A stretch of 64,000 nucleotides of DNA from CAZRQL01 sp964602415 (GTDB taxonomy: Bacteria > Bacteroidota > Bacteroidia > Cytophagales > Flammeovirgaceae): assembly GCA_964602415.1 (NCBI GenBank), contig CAZRQL010000019.1:1-64000 (forward strand), given 5' to 3'. The notes under the pieces were generated by a model. That model searched no databases, was not told the DNA's origin, and saw only the letters and a program-made list of their open reading frames with translations. Both the position numbers and the translations under genes were made by a program. Positions within the stretch are counted from its first letter, which is position 1; every line of letters starts with the position of its first letter. Shown piece after piece: positions 1-8,897 of the stretch.

Positions 1-1694
1 TACACTCTTTCCCCCCCGCGAAGTTCTTCGGGCTGATGATTGCCACAGTACTTTTTGCAGCCATGCTAACAGCTGAAGCACAAAGCCTTATTACCTCTCC
101 GCGAGTATGTCCTGGTAGTACAGGAAACAAAATTTCGGTTTCAAACTTACCCGCTAATTATTGTTTAGGGTGGTGGAGAGATTCAGGGCTGGCTCAAGGC
201 TCTTGCAATCCTTACAGTGGTTCACCTACCTATTACACTGCAACCAATACACAGGGACGCTACATCGTAAAAACAGCCTATTACCCCTGTAGCTGGAAAC
301 TTCTAAGTCAATTTGTTGGACCGTTCTTTAGTTCGGCACTATTGGGAGGGAAGACTAAGTTTTTGTCCACTTACGTACGGGTAGGCTATCCCGAGCCGAG
401 AGTGCCTCAGTTGGCTTGGTGCTCAGGGGGCACTCGCTCCATCACCATCGGAGGCCTCGAATACAATGCTGAAGATTGTTTCTTCAGTGAGTATTATCGC
501 TATGAATTGCCTTCGGGATGGACTTCAGATTGCATTCCACTGGAAGATTATTCATGTGATCCTTTCGTAACAAAAAGAAAGACCATCTCCGTAACCACTC
601 CTTCCAATCTGGCCAACGGAGTTTATGTTATCAAGGTAAGAGCGGTCTATGATAACAACCAGCCCCTACCCAACTACCCACCGGGAGAGATTCGCATCCA
701 TGTGGGTGCCCCGCCCGCCCCTTCAAGTACTATCAGTGCTTGGTTCAGTAGGTCACAAACCCATGGCTATGATTTTACCCTTTGTAGTGGCGATGATACA
801 TGGTTTCATACCAACGATATAGTAGATACCCCGGTTCCCTACACAGTGGAGTGGGAGGCATCGGGAGCCGTAAGCCTTTCAAATAGCAGCCCAAATAAAG
901 TCAATCACGCTGTAAGAGTGGTGGCAAGCGGTACAGGAAGCGGATCTATTCGGGTGAGATATACCAATAGCTGTGGATCATCTGCTTGGGTATCAAAATC
1001 AATTAAGGTTAATATGTGTGAAAGCCAAAAACTCCCCGGAGGATTCACGGGTTTTAATCCATCAACAGATCCGGAGTTGGCGCAACACAACACCACCAGA
1101 GCCTATCCTCTTTACAAAGACGTGTTTGATGTGCTGCATTTGGCTTTTATGACACCATCTGCCGCAGCAGACACTATCTTTTCGGTAGATCACCAAATGG
1201 GATTTGATTATACCGTTACTTTGAAAAAACTGGGAGCTTCAAGCCCTTCTTTAGTGAGCACGGCTCAGACAAAACAATACACCGCCATTGATGTAAGCGG
1301 ACTACAGGTCGGAGATTATCAGGTTCGTGTAGAAAACAGTATAGTGTATCAATTAGACACTGTAAAGATATGGTCATCCTGCGCTGGCAGTTGTTTTATG
1401 GGAATAGGGCAAAGTGGGCCTTGTAAATTGGAACCTTTGGTTTATCCCATACCCGGAAGTTCTAATATGACAGTAGATTTTGTTGACAACTCCGGATTAG
1501 ACCCCAGTCCCAGCCATAACATCGGATTTAGTTATGAACTTAAAATATACGACCTTCAGGGAGTAGAAAAACTTAGCCACTCATCGTCGTTTCAAAGGTC
1601 TAATTTTTCGGTAGCCGGACTAAATATAGGTAACTACATCGTTAAAATATCTGATGGTGTGAATGTCTATAATGTAAATTACATCAAACAGTAA
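1..1694 (+). CDS. Secreted T9SS cargo protein (5' end outside window)
   Basis: Secreted protein of unknown function. The frame is open from the window edge: an ATG at 36 exists, but the codons before it (ending AKFFGL) join smoothly to a signal peptide that ends near AEAQS, so the true start probably lies upstream of base 1. The middle part has Cys-rich, Ig/PKD-like beta segments without a recognisable enzyme motif. The last ~80 residues contain PIPGSS, a YELKIYDLQG strand and an NYIVKISDG strand, which is the pattern of a T9SS type A sorting domain. It is probably exported across the outer membrane and anchored or released. A strong terminator follows at once. Function beyond secretion is unknown. 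Confidence 0.8.
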   Translation, partial: HSFPPAKFFGLMIATVLFAAMLTAEAQSLITSPRVCPGSTGNKISVSNLPANYCLGWWRDSGLAQGSCNPYSGSPTYYTATNTQGRYIVKTAYYPCSWKLLSQFVGPFFSSALLGGKTKFLSTYVRVGYPEPRVPQLAWCSGGTRSITIGGLEYNAEDCFFSEYYRYELPSGWTSDCIPLEDYSCDPFVTKRKTISVTTPSNLANGVYVIKVRAVYDNNQPLPNYPPGEIRIHVGAPPAPSSTISAWFSRSQTHGYDFTLCSGDDTWFHTNDIVDTPVPYTVEWEASGAVSLSNSSPNKVNHAVRVVASGTGSGSIRVRYTNSCGSSAWVSKSIKVNMCESQKLPGGFTGFNPSTDPELAQHNTTRAYPLYKDVFDVLHLAFMTPSAAADTIFSVDHQMGFDYTVTLKKLGASSPSLVSTAQTKQYTAIDVSGLQVGDYQVRVENSIVYQLDTVKIWSSCAGSCFMGIGQSGPCKLEPLVYPIPGSSNMTVDFVDNSGLDPSPSHNIGFSYELKIYDLQGVEKLSHSSSFQRSNFSVAGLNIGNYIVKISDGVNVYNVNYIKQ

Positions 1695-1702
1695 ACCCAA
1701 CC

Positions 1703-1736
1703 AACCTGCCATATTTTATGGCAGGTTTTTATTTTT
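1703..1736 (+). terminator. Rho-independent terminator ending at the next start codon
   Basis: A perfect 10-bp stem (AACCTGCCAT, 1703-1712, with 1718-1727) has a 5-nt loop and is followed by a T-rich tail to 1736. The start codon of the next gene begins at 1737 with no gap. Confidence 0.85.
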
Positions 1737-3209
1737 ATGAAAAGTTTATTTACTACTATCGGTCTTATGTTGACCTGCTTTGTTTGTTCAAAGGCTCAGA
1801 ACCTGGTGCCCAACGGGTCTTTTGAATACGACAACGGAGTCTATGATTTTTGTGAATTATCAATGAACATTGTTCCGAATGGGATTTTTTTCCTTACAGG
1901 CAACTGGTTTGCACCAAATAAAACAAGTAGCGATATTCACGATACCACTGCTCCATGCAAACTTAATTTTTATGATTTTGGTGCTAAGCCGGGAATTGGT
2001 ACAATTGACGGAAAAAGATGCGGCGGAATATTTGTTTATCCAATGCTTGATTCACTATATAATGGTGCCAGAGCGTATTCAGATTACATGGAATTTCTAT
2101 CTAACAAACTCATTGAACCTATTAAAAAAAAGAGAATCTACATAGTTAAATACTATTACTTAGGTTCAGTAATCTCTTTTTACAATATTTTTGATTTGGC
2201 GATTCGACTGAGTTCAAACAAACCGGATATTTATTTTGATCGAGGTTCCAATTTATTTAATAGACGAACCGGACTGCCTTTCTATAATCTTGGATACGAA
2301 GATCTCAGAGTCAATCAGTTCGATAGTATCGAGCGTTGGTCCTTGGCCCACCATTGTATTATACCTAAGGAGACATACAATTACATAACGATTGGAAATT
2401 TTACATCACAGAAGGCCGCAAGAGTGATAAAAAACATTCATTATGATGATACAGCTTTCAAAAAGATTGCACCCCTTGGTGTGTTCCCTTACACTTACGT
2501 ATTTATAGATTCGGTGAGTATCACTCCCTTGGATATTGAAGGTTACGCACCACTGGAATTAGGTCCACGCGATACGCTGCTGTGCCAAGGTGAGCCACTG
2601 CACTATGACCTAAGCCATATCAAAGCTACTTTTCGCTGGCAGGACGGCAGTAGCTCTCCGTACTACACCATCACAGAGGCTGGTACATATTGGGTCGAGA
2701 TGACCATAGGGCCTGACTGCAAGGATAGCGACACGATTACCGTTCGCTATTTGAATACAAAGTTGGTAATTGAGGGTGCGAGGGCAGGGTGCGAGGGTGT
2801 GCCTCTTACCTTATCAAGTCCGGCTCAAGGCACCATCTGGCAAGACAGCATCGCTGCCCAACAGTTGAAGGTAGATCAGGCCGGAAAGTATTTCGCCCGC
2901 TCGCCCTTAGCCCCCTGCCAACCAAGCGACACGGTAGAAATCGATTTTCGCCCCTGCAACCTATCTATTCCCAATGTCTTCACTCCCAACTCCGACCAAG
3001 CCAACCAAACATGGCATCCCCAAGGTCTGGAATTGGCTGGAGACTGGCAGTTGGTTATCTTCAACCGCTGGGGTAAAAGTGTTTATCAATCAAAAAAATA
3101 TGATGGGAGTTGGGATGGAGACAGCCTACCTGAGGGGGTATATTACTATCACTTGCAAAGTGCCCATGCTGCGCTTGAGTACCGTGGATGGGTGCTGCTC
3201 AAACGGTAA
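1737..3209 (+). CDS. Secreted T9SS type B (gliding-associated C-terminal domain) protein
   Basis: Surface or secreted protein of 490 aa. Signal peptide at residues 1-20 (ends SKAQ). Residues ~22-270 form a carbohydrate-binding-like beta domain opening with NLVPNGSFEY, also seen in the gene at 22572. Two Ig/PKD-like stretches follow (around CQGEPL and CEGVPL). The last ~85 residues contain IPNVFTPNSD, FNRWGKSVYQS and the DGSWDGD...EGVYYY pattern, which is the type B (gliding motility-associated) T9SS sorting domain. The start is the ATG at 1737, directly after the upstream terminator, so no ordinary leader is visible. The ligand is unknown. Confidence 0.88.
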   Translation: MKSLFTTIGLMLTCFVCSKAQNLVPNGSFEYDNGVYDFCELSMNIVPNGIFFLTGNWFAPNKTSSDIHDTTAPCKLNFYDFGAKPGIGTIDGKRCGGIFVYPMLDSLYNGARAYSDYMEFLSNKLIEPIKKKRIYIVKYYYLGSVISFYNIFDLAIRLSSNKPDIYFDRGSNLFNRRTGLPFYNLGYEDLRVNQFDSIERWSLAHHCIIPKETYNYITIGNFTSQKAARVIKNIHYDDTAFKKIAPLGVFPYTYVFIDSVSITPLDIEGYAPLELGPRDTLLCQGEPLHYDLSHIKATFRWQDGSSSPYYTITEAGTYWVEMTIGPDCKDSDTITVRYLNTKLVIEGARAGCEGVPLTLSSPAQGTIWQDSIAAQQLKVDQAGKYFARSPLAPCQPSDTVEIDFRPCNLSIPNVFTPNSDQANQTWHPQGLELAGDWQLVIFNRWGKSVYQSKKYDGSWDGDSLPEGVYYYHLQSAHAALEYRGWVLLKR

Positions 3210-3321
3210 AATCAACAAAAGATTCTCATCCCTATCGTAAATGGTTCAAAATTAGCACTTGTATTTGTTTTGTGCGCGTTAGTGAAAAAATCATCGTTAA
3301 TTCGCACCCAAATCACAAACG

Positions 3322-3975
3322 ATGCAGCCCAAATTTGGTGTTATTTTGGATATGGACGGCGTGATGGTGGACAGCAACCCCGCCCACAAAATCTCACTGC
3401 GCGAGTTTTGCAACCGATACGGTTTTACATTGAGCGAGCAAGACCTGCAACAAAAAATATACGGACGCACCAACGCCAACTGGATAAGCAACCTGTTTGG
3501 AACTCTTGCGCCCGAGACCCTCAAAGCCTACGCCGAAGAAAAAGAAAGCCTTTTCAGAGAACTCTATGAGCCGCACATCTGCGCGGTGGAGGGGCTGGTG
3601 GAGTTTTTGCAACAACTCAGACAAGCCTTTATTCCTTGCGCCATCGGCACGTCTGCCCCGCCTGCCAATGTGGCTTTTGTTCTTGAACACACCAAAACAG
3701 AGGGCTTTTTTGAGGCCATCATAGACGATAGCCAAATCAGCCACAGCAAGCCCCACCCCGAAGTGTACCTCAAAGCCGCTGCTGCCTTAGGGCTTGAACC
3801 CTCGCGGTGTGTGGTATTTGAAGATTCGCTGTCGGGCGTGGCAGCAGGACTCGCCGCCGGTTGTGCGGTCATAGGCATCTCCACCACCCACAGCCCTGAA
3901 GAGTTATCTGCTTGCAGGGCGGTGTTGCCCGATTTCCGGCAGGCATGGCAAAAAGTACTGGAAATCATGCAATAA
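3322..3975 (+). CDS. HAD-superfamily (subfamily IA) sugar-phosphate phosphatase/mutase
   Basis: Cytoplasmic Rossmann-fold phosphohydrolase of 217 aa, the normal length for the beta-phosphoglucomutase/phosphatase group. Motif I is D10-M-D12-G-V with the nucleophile Asp10; motif II is the GTSAP segment; motif III is the SKPHPE lysine near residue 143; motif IV is VFEDS near 168. An alpha-helical cap lies between motifs I and II. The substrate cannot be read from the sequence; phosphosugars are usual for the family. It converges with the DUF4421 gene with 1 bp between the stop codons. No clear Bacteroidota promoter was seen in the 112 bp upstream. Confidence 0.9.
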   Translation: MQPKFGVILDMDGVMVDSNPAHKISLREFCNRYGFTLSEQDLQQKIYGRTNANWISNLFGTLAPETLKAYAEEKESLFRELYEPHICAVEGLVEFLQQLRQAFIPCAIGTSAPPANVAFVLEHTKTEGFFEAIIDDSQISHSKPHPEVYLKAAAALGLEPSRCVVFEDSLSGVAAGLAAGCAVIGISTTHSPEELSACRAVLPDFRQAWQKVLEIMQ

Positions 3976-3976
3976 C

Positions 3977-4963
3977 TCAGTCTCCAAATCTATACCCAAA
4001 AAACAGCCAGAGCGTACCCAAACCCGTTAGGGTGTCTCCTTCGTCCAATTTGAGGATTTTGCGCTCCCCTACCATAGAGACTCCATAGAAAACGCGGTCT
4101 GTGTTGCGCCCCAAGTTGATATTGATGTAAGCGTTCCAGCCTACCCGAGAGATGGGCGCAGAGCTGCCTAACTTGAGCGCGCGGGAAGAATAAACCAAAG
4201 GCCCCGTAAAAACAAAAGCGGTCGCGTACACCTTTTTGAAAACCACAAAGTTGTGGGCATAGCCTGTGGAAGGCCCCAAATCCCAACTCCTAAGCCCTCT
4301 AAACCGAAAAGAGCCAGTGAGGGTATCCAATACAGAGCCTTCTTCTATGTTTACGTCGTAATAACGAGAGGCAAGCCCCAAGACAAAACTGCCTGCACTT
4401 TTTATCTGCAACTCATTGAAATTGTTAAAGTGCCTAAAGGAATAACGCCGATGATTGAAGCTGTAAAAAGCCGTTATTTTGTACTCTTTGGTGTGCATAG
4501 AAGGCAGCTCAGGGTAGCGTCCCTGCCAAGAGGTAAACAGTTCTTGCGGATTGGATATGTAAAAGCCCTTGGTATCGAGCATATTGAAAAGTAAACTAAA
4601 CTTGCGGCCAAACAAATTGGCGCGTAAGTTGAAAAAAGATGACTCGGTAATAGTCGAACGATTGAGAAGTTTGGGGGCCAGTGCAAGATGCAAACCTACG
4701 CCTTTGTAAGTAGCTCCAAAACGCACGCTGTTTTGAACATTGGCGCGAAAGTTTATGATACCCAATTGTTTGTGCCTTATGTCAATCTCTTGGTTTCGAC
4801 TCAATAGCCCCACACTGGGAATAAAGCGATGGCGATAGCTTTGTATGTAAAGGCTGTCTATTTTGTTTTTTGTGCTGCTTGAATTTTGAGAAAAAGATAA
4901 AAAAGAAAGCAACCAAAATATAACAAACAACCATAAAAATTTAATACATTTGTAGGGATACAT
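3977..4963 (-). CDS. DUF4421-family outer-membrane beta-barrel protein
   Basis: Exported protein of unknown function, 328 aa from the preferred start. The frame extends to 5011, but the ATG at 4963 begins a normal signal peptide (basic MYPYK, hydrophobic core, cleavage near FSQ), whereas the longer form would run deep into the divergent gene at 4985. After the signal the sequence is a run of amphipathic aromatic-rich strands ending in a phenylalanine-rich strand (LWLFFGYRFGD), typical of a small outer-membrane barrel. The pattern recalls DUF4421. Its start is only 21 bp from the divergent small gene. Confidence 0.75.
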   Translation of the reverse strand: MYPYKCIKFLWLFVIFWLLSFLSFSQNSSSTKNKIDSLYIQSYRHRFIPSVGLLSRNQEIDIRHKQLGIINFRANVQNSVRFGATYKGVGLHLALAPKLLNRSTITESSFFNLRANLFGRKFSLLFNMLDTKGFYISNPQELFTSWQGRYPELPSMHTKEYKITAFYSFNHRRYSFRHFNNFNELQIKSAGSFVLGLASRYYDVNIEEGSVLDTLTGSFRFRGLRSWDLGPSTGYAHNFVVFKKVYATAFVFTGPLVYSSRALKLGSSAPISRVGWNAYININLGRNTDRVFYGVSMVGERKILKLDEGDTLTGLGTLWLFFGYRFGD

Positions 4964-4984
4964 GATAATTTTTAGAGCATAAAC

Positions 4985-5185
4985 ATGGCCAGAAAACAAA
5001 AAAATAACCAAAAACCGCAGGTAAACCCTGAAATTGGAGACTTTGATATTACAATAAACGAATTTGGAGAGATCGTATCTACCTTGGACGCAGATAAAAT
5101 CAACAAATTTTTGGATAAAAACCTCACTGACAAAAAATTAAAAGAACATCCTGATTTCAAAGACAACCAAAACAAGACCGAATAG
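4985..5185 (+). CDS. Small conserved-looking hypothetical protein (66 aa)
   Basis: Highly charged 66-aa protein with a basic N-terminus (MARKQKNN), a central IGDFDITINEFGEIVST segment and a Lys/Asp-rich tail. There is no signal peptide or membrane segment, so it is probably cytoplasmic. The central segment with its well-formed beta pattern reads like real protein rather than noise, and the opposite-strand frame is low complexity. Function is unknown. It diverges from the DUF4421 gene with 21 bp between start codons and lies 41 bp upstream of the cadherin-repeat gene, so it could be in its transcript. Confidence 0.65.
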   Translation: MARKQKNNQKPQVNPEIGDFDITINEFGEIVSTLDADKINKFLDKNLTDKKLKEHPDFKDNQNKTE

Positions 5186-5226
5186 TTTACATTAAGACAA
5201 TTGCGCTTGTCTTTGAGATTAAAAAC

Positions 5227-7674
5227 ATGATGAAAAAAATTGCCCTTCTTTGGCTCTTGGCTATCGGGACACTTTTTGCCTCGCCCCCTTCTATTTCAGA
5301 CCAATCTTTTACCATAGAGGAAAACTTGGACTCGGCCTATTTGGTCGGAACGGTTGCTGCTTCGGGGCAAAACTTGACTTTTTACATTACAGAAGGCAAT
5401 TTTTTCAATGCCTTTAGTTTGGACTCTTTGAGTGGGCAACTCAGGGTAAAAACAAAACAAGCGATTGATTATGAATTATATAAATCCTTCAAACTCAAAG
5501 TCAAAGTCTCAAATACTGAGGGTATTGACTCGGCTTTTGTAACGGTAAACCTGATTAACCTCAATGACAATAAGCCAAGGATTTTTGATTCTTTGCTCAT
5601 TTTTGTTAAAGAAAATACCCCAAAAGATACCCTACTGCACCAAGTTTTTGCTTTTGATGCCGATGGCGATCTAAACCCTTTGGTTTATAGCCTTTTAAGC
5701 CCGCTGCCTGACCTCAATAAAGACTCCATACCTTCCATAAAAATTGATACCCTATCGGGAAAGATATACGTCAATGATGAAGATGAATTTGATTATGAAA
5801 GGTTTAGATTGATTCGATTTACTGTCAGAGTAAGCGATGGAAAGTTTTCAGATACAGCCTCTTACAACATCGAACTTGTAAACATAAACGACAATAAACC
5901 CGTAATTTTTGCCGATACCATTCGCGTACACGAAAACCTGTCTTTTGATTCAATGTTTTACAGAGTAAGGAGTTTTGATGCGGATTTTCCGCTGGATACG
6001 CTTTATTTTGGAATACTGGAAAATGCAGACCCCAACGAAAACAGCCTCAATGCCGTGTATTTGGATGTACAGTCAGGGGAACTGTTTGTCAAAGACAGCT
6101 TAGACTTTGACTATGAGCTTGCTACCAGTTTCAAACTCAAAATCTGGGTCAGCGACACACTTTTTTTTGATACGGCCACCTTTGTCGTTCAGATCATAGA
6201 CCTAAACGACACCCCGCCCGTTTTTAGCTCCGACACAGTTGAAATTGACGAAAATCTGCCCAAAGATTCCTTGGTTGCAAAGCTAAAAATCTACGACCCT
6301 GACACCAACAACAAATTCAGTTACAGGATTGTATCAGGCAATCGTTTTGATGCTTTTTATATTGATTCGCTGGGCAACATCCGCGTACAGACTGACTCTG
6401 CGATTGATTACGAAACCACAACCGACTTTGCGCTGGTCATAGAGGTTTCGGATGGCGTTTTCAAGACCCAAGGTTCGGTAAGGATTTTGCTGCGCAACCT
6501 CAACGACAATCCGCCCATAAGCGAAAATCCCACATTTACCATACCCGAAAACTACCCCAATGGGCTTCTTGTAGGGCTGTTGAGAAGTTCCGATGCCGAC
6601 CAAGACACTCTGACTTTCAGAATTGTAGGTGGAAATATTGGCAATGCCTTTAGATTGGAAAATTCTTCGCTTTTCAATTCTTGCCGCATAGTGGTGGAGA
6701 ACAGTTTGGCTTTGGACTACGAAAAAAATCCCGTTTTTACAGTTTTGATAGAGGCCAATGACGGCATGTTTAAAGACACGGCACAGGTTACAGTCAGGCT
6801 TATCAACCTCAACGATGAGCCAATTGTCCTGTTTGATACCCTCTTTTTGACACCCGAAGACCAACCCAATCTGATTGTGGGGCGCGTGCGCTACCACGAC
6901 CCCGACAACTTGGGACTGCCCGAATTTTCCTTCATAGACACCAATTACAACGATTCGCTGACCGTAGGGGTGCTGGGTGAGATCAGAGCCAAAAACCGGC
7001 AAGTCATCAACTATGAATACCGCAGTCGGTTTTCATTTTACTTACAAGTCTTTGATGGTTTTTTTTATGATACAGCTCTAATTCAGGTGGTACTCTTAGA
7101 TCGCAACGACCCTCCCACCGGCATCAAACTCAGCGACACGGTTCTCTTCGACCGAACCCCCGCTGGCAAAACAGTAGCTACCTTGCAGGCAATAGACGAA
7201 GACCGATTTGATTCTCACACATTTACCATAGTGATTGACACCACCACCGATGAGCGGTTTTTCTTCATCCGCAACGGTAACCAACTGGCCATCAACCGAA
7301 GCATCAATATCAACGAAAAAAGAACCTACTCCTTTGATATGGTGGTTACGGACAAAGCCGGAGCCTCTCACCGCCAAACCATCCGCTTAGGTGTTGATTT
7401 GGCCAACTCACTGCCTGAACAGATTTATGGATTGACCATTTACCCAAATCCAAGTCGTGATAGGGTCTTTGTGAGAATGGAAAACGATTTGTTGGGAGAA
7501 ATACATTGGCAAATCATTGATTTACAAGGTAAAAATATCCGAGAAGGCAGCCTTTACAAGTCAGGCTTTTATCTTGACGAACCACTTGATTTGCAAACCA
7601 CCGGACCAGGGATGTACTTGTTGAAAATTGCTATTGAAAATCAGGCCGTATCTTTGAAAATCCGGTTAGAGTAA
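5227..7674 (+). CDS. Cadherin-repeat T9SS surface protein
   Basis: Secreted adhesin-like protein of 815 aa. Signal peptide at residues 1-19 (ends LFAS). Seven cadherin-type repeats follow, ending near residues 110, 220, 326, 425, 528, 625 and 720. Most end in the calcium-binding linker LNDN or a variant (INDN, LNDT, LNDE, RND), and many contain the conserved DYE...F strand and DADxD/DPD motifs. The last ~80 residues (IYPNPS...IDLQGK...GMYLLKI) are a T9SS type A sorting domain. Cadherin repeats bind Ca2+ and mediate cell-cell or cell-surface contacts. It is followed after 13 bp by an M43 protease gene, so the two may be co-transcribed. Confidence 0.93.
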   Translation: MMKKIALLWLLAIGTLFASPPSISDQSFTIEENLDSAYLVGTVAASGQNLTFYITEGNFFNAFSLDSLSGQLRVKTKQAIDYELYKSFKLKVKVSNTEGIDSAFVTVNLINLNDNKPRIFDSLLIFVKENTPKDTLLHQVFAFDADGDLNPLVYSLLSPLPDLNKDSIPSIKIDTLSGKIYVNDEDEFDYERFRLIRFTVRVSDGKFSDTASYNIELVNINDNKPVIFADTIRVHENLSFDSMFYRVRSFDADFPLDTLYFGILENADPNENSLNAVYLDVQSGELFVKDSLDFDYELATSFKLKIWVSDTLFFDTATFVVQIIDLNDTPPVFSSDTVEIDENLPKDSLVAKLKIYDPDTNNKFSYRIVSGNRFDAFYIDSLGNIRVQTDSAIDYETTTDFALVIEVSDGVFKTQGSVRILLRNLNDNPPISENPTFTIPENYPNGLLVGLLRSSDADQDTLTFRIVGGNIGNAFRLENSSLFNSCRIVVENSLALDYEKNPVFTVLIEANDGMFKDTAQVTVRLINLNDEPIVLFDTLFLTPEDQPNLIVGRVRYHDPDNLGLPEFSFIDTNYNDSLTVGVLGEIRAKNRQVINYEYRSRFSFYLQVFDGFFYDTALIQVVLLDRNDPPTGIKLSDTVLFDRTPAGKTVATLQAIDEDRFDSHTFTIVIDTTTDERFFFIRNGNQLAINRSININEKRTYSFDMVVTDKAGASHRQTIRLGVDLANSLPEQIYGLTIYPNPSRDRVFVRMENDLLGEIHWQIIDLQGKNIREGSLYKSGFYLDEPLDLQTTGPGMYLLKIAIENQAVSLKIRLE

Positions 7675-7687
7675 AATTCTTTCAGAG

Positions 7688-8893
7688 ATGCCAAATAAAA
7701 AGCACCATTATTTAGCCCCAAAACGAATTATCTTTTTTTTGACGGCCATTTTGTTTGCTGTCAATGTTTTTGGGCAATGTGAAGTTTTTTACTTTCAAGA
7801 AAAGACTGAGTTTGAGTCTCATCTGAAGAAGGCACTGGTTGCTTATTCGGGAGGGGTGGATACCTTGGCAGTGGTGGTGCATATCGTGTCGGAAGATTCG
7901 CTGGGGAGCAATTCCAACCTCACAGCTATCGAGGTCTTAAACCAAATACACGCCACCAATCTCGATTTGCTCAGGCTCAATTCAGATGCACACAAAACCC
8001 CAACTGAGTACCGTCAAATTGCTGCTTCTCTGGACTTTGTGTTGGGTTTGGCTACTTTAAATCCTTCGGGTGAGGTAATGCAAGAGGCAGGCATCAACCG
8101 CATACACCCCAAAGACTTTGGGCTGACTTCCCCGCCCTACTCGCAAAGCTACTTGCGCAATACGGTAATGCCCAAAACCGGCTGGGACAGAGACAAATAC
8201 ATCAATATCTGGGTCTGTGATCTTAACTCTTTGCTGGGGTTTTCGAGTTTTCCTATGTTGGGGTTGCCCGATTTGCCCGGGGGCATTCGCCCGGAACAAG
8301 ACGGTATAGTCATTGATTTTCAAAACTTTGGGACTTCGCATCCAAAACTAAAACCAGCTTACCGATTGGGACGCACACTTACCCACGAACTGGGGCATTA
8401 TTTCGGACTCTACCACACTTTCGAGGGATGCGAAGACGATGATTACTGTGATGACACCCCCCAAGCTCCCAAAGCCAACTACTTTTGCGACCCAAAACTT
8501 ATGGCTTGCGATGGCTCTAAGTCTATGTTTGAGAATTTTTTAGACTACTCAAACGATGAGTGCATGAATCTTTTTACACAAAACCAGCGCAATAGGGTAA
8601 GAATTGTTTTAGACAACTCCCCACGGCGTAAGACTTTGAAAAACAGAACTATGCCTGTTGTTACCGGATTAGAAGCACAGAAAAACATACTGAGGCTAAA
8701 AAGCAATCCTGTTTATGATAAACTCGAGTTTTCAGAACCGCTCGAAAACCGACAAGTTCAAATATTTGATTTACAGGGAAAAACAAGACTGACTCAGGTG
8801 GTGCAAGGAGCAAGTTTGGAGATTTCATTTCTGCCAAGTGGGATATATGTAGTTCGCATTGAAGAATTTATATTTCGTTTTATGAAAATATAG
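7688..8893 (+). CDS. M43 (pappalysin/cytophagalysin-like) metalloprotease, T9SS cargo
   Basis: Secreted zinc endopeptidase of 401 aa. Signal peptide at residues 1-30 (ends FGQ). The catalytic domain has the metzincin motif HELGHYFGLYH starting at residue 233, giving three zinc-binding His and the catalytic Glu. It is followed by Cys-rich CEDDDYCDDTP and the ...NFLDYSNDECMNLFT segment normal for M43. In the Met-turn the usual methionine (xxMDY) is leucine here. The last ~70 residues form a degenerate T9SS type A domain (SNPVYDKLEF, IFDLQGKT, GIYVVRIE). It sits between the cadherin gene (13 bp) and the SprT-like gene (4 bp). Confidence 0.92.
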   Translation: MPNKKHHYLAPKRIIFFLTAILFAVNVFGQCEVFYFQEKTEFESHLKKALVAYSGGVDTLAVVVHIVSEDSLGSNSNLTAIEVLNQIHATNLDLLRLNSDAHKTPTEYRQIAASLDFVLGLATLNPSGEVMQEAGINRIHPKDFGLTSPPYSQSYLRNTVMPKTGWDRDKYINIWVCDLNSLLGFSSFPMLGLPDLPGGIRPEQDGIVIDFQNFGTSHPKLKPAYRLGRTLTHELGHYFGLYHTFEGCEDDDYCDDTPQAPKANYFCDPKLMACDGSKSMFENFLDYSNDECMNLFTQNQRNRVRIVLDNSPRRKTLKNRTMPVVTGLEAQKNILRLKSNPVYDKLEFSEPLENRQVQIFDLQGKTRLTQVVQGASLEISFLPSGIYVVRIEEFIFRFMKI

Positions 8894-8897
8894 CCAC

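Noticed and set aside
6334..7002. A 222-codon minus-strand frame inside the cadherin gene
   Set aside because: It lies wholly in a repeat-rich gene with intact motifs; long antisense frames are expected there.
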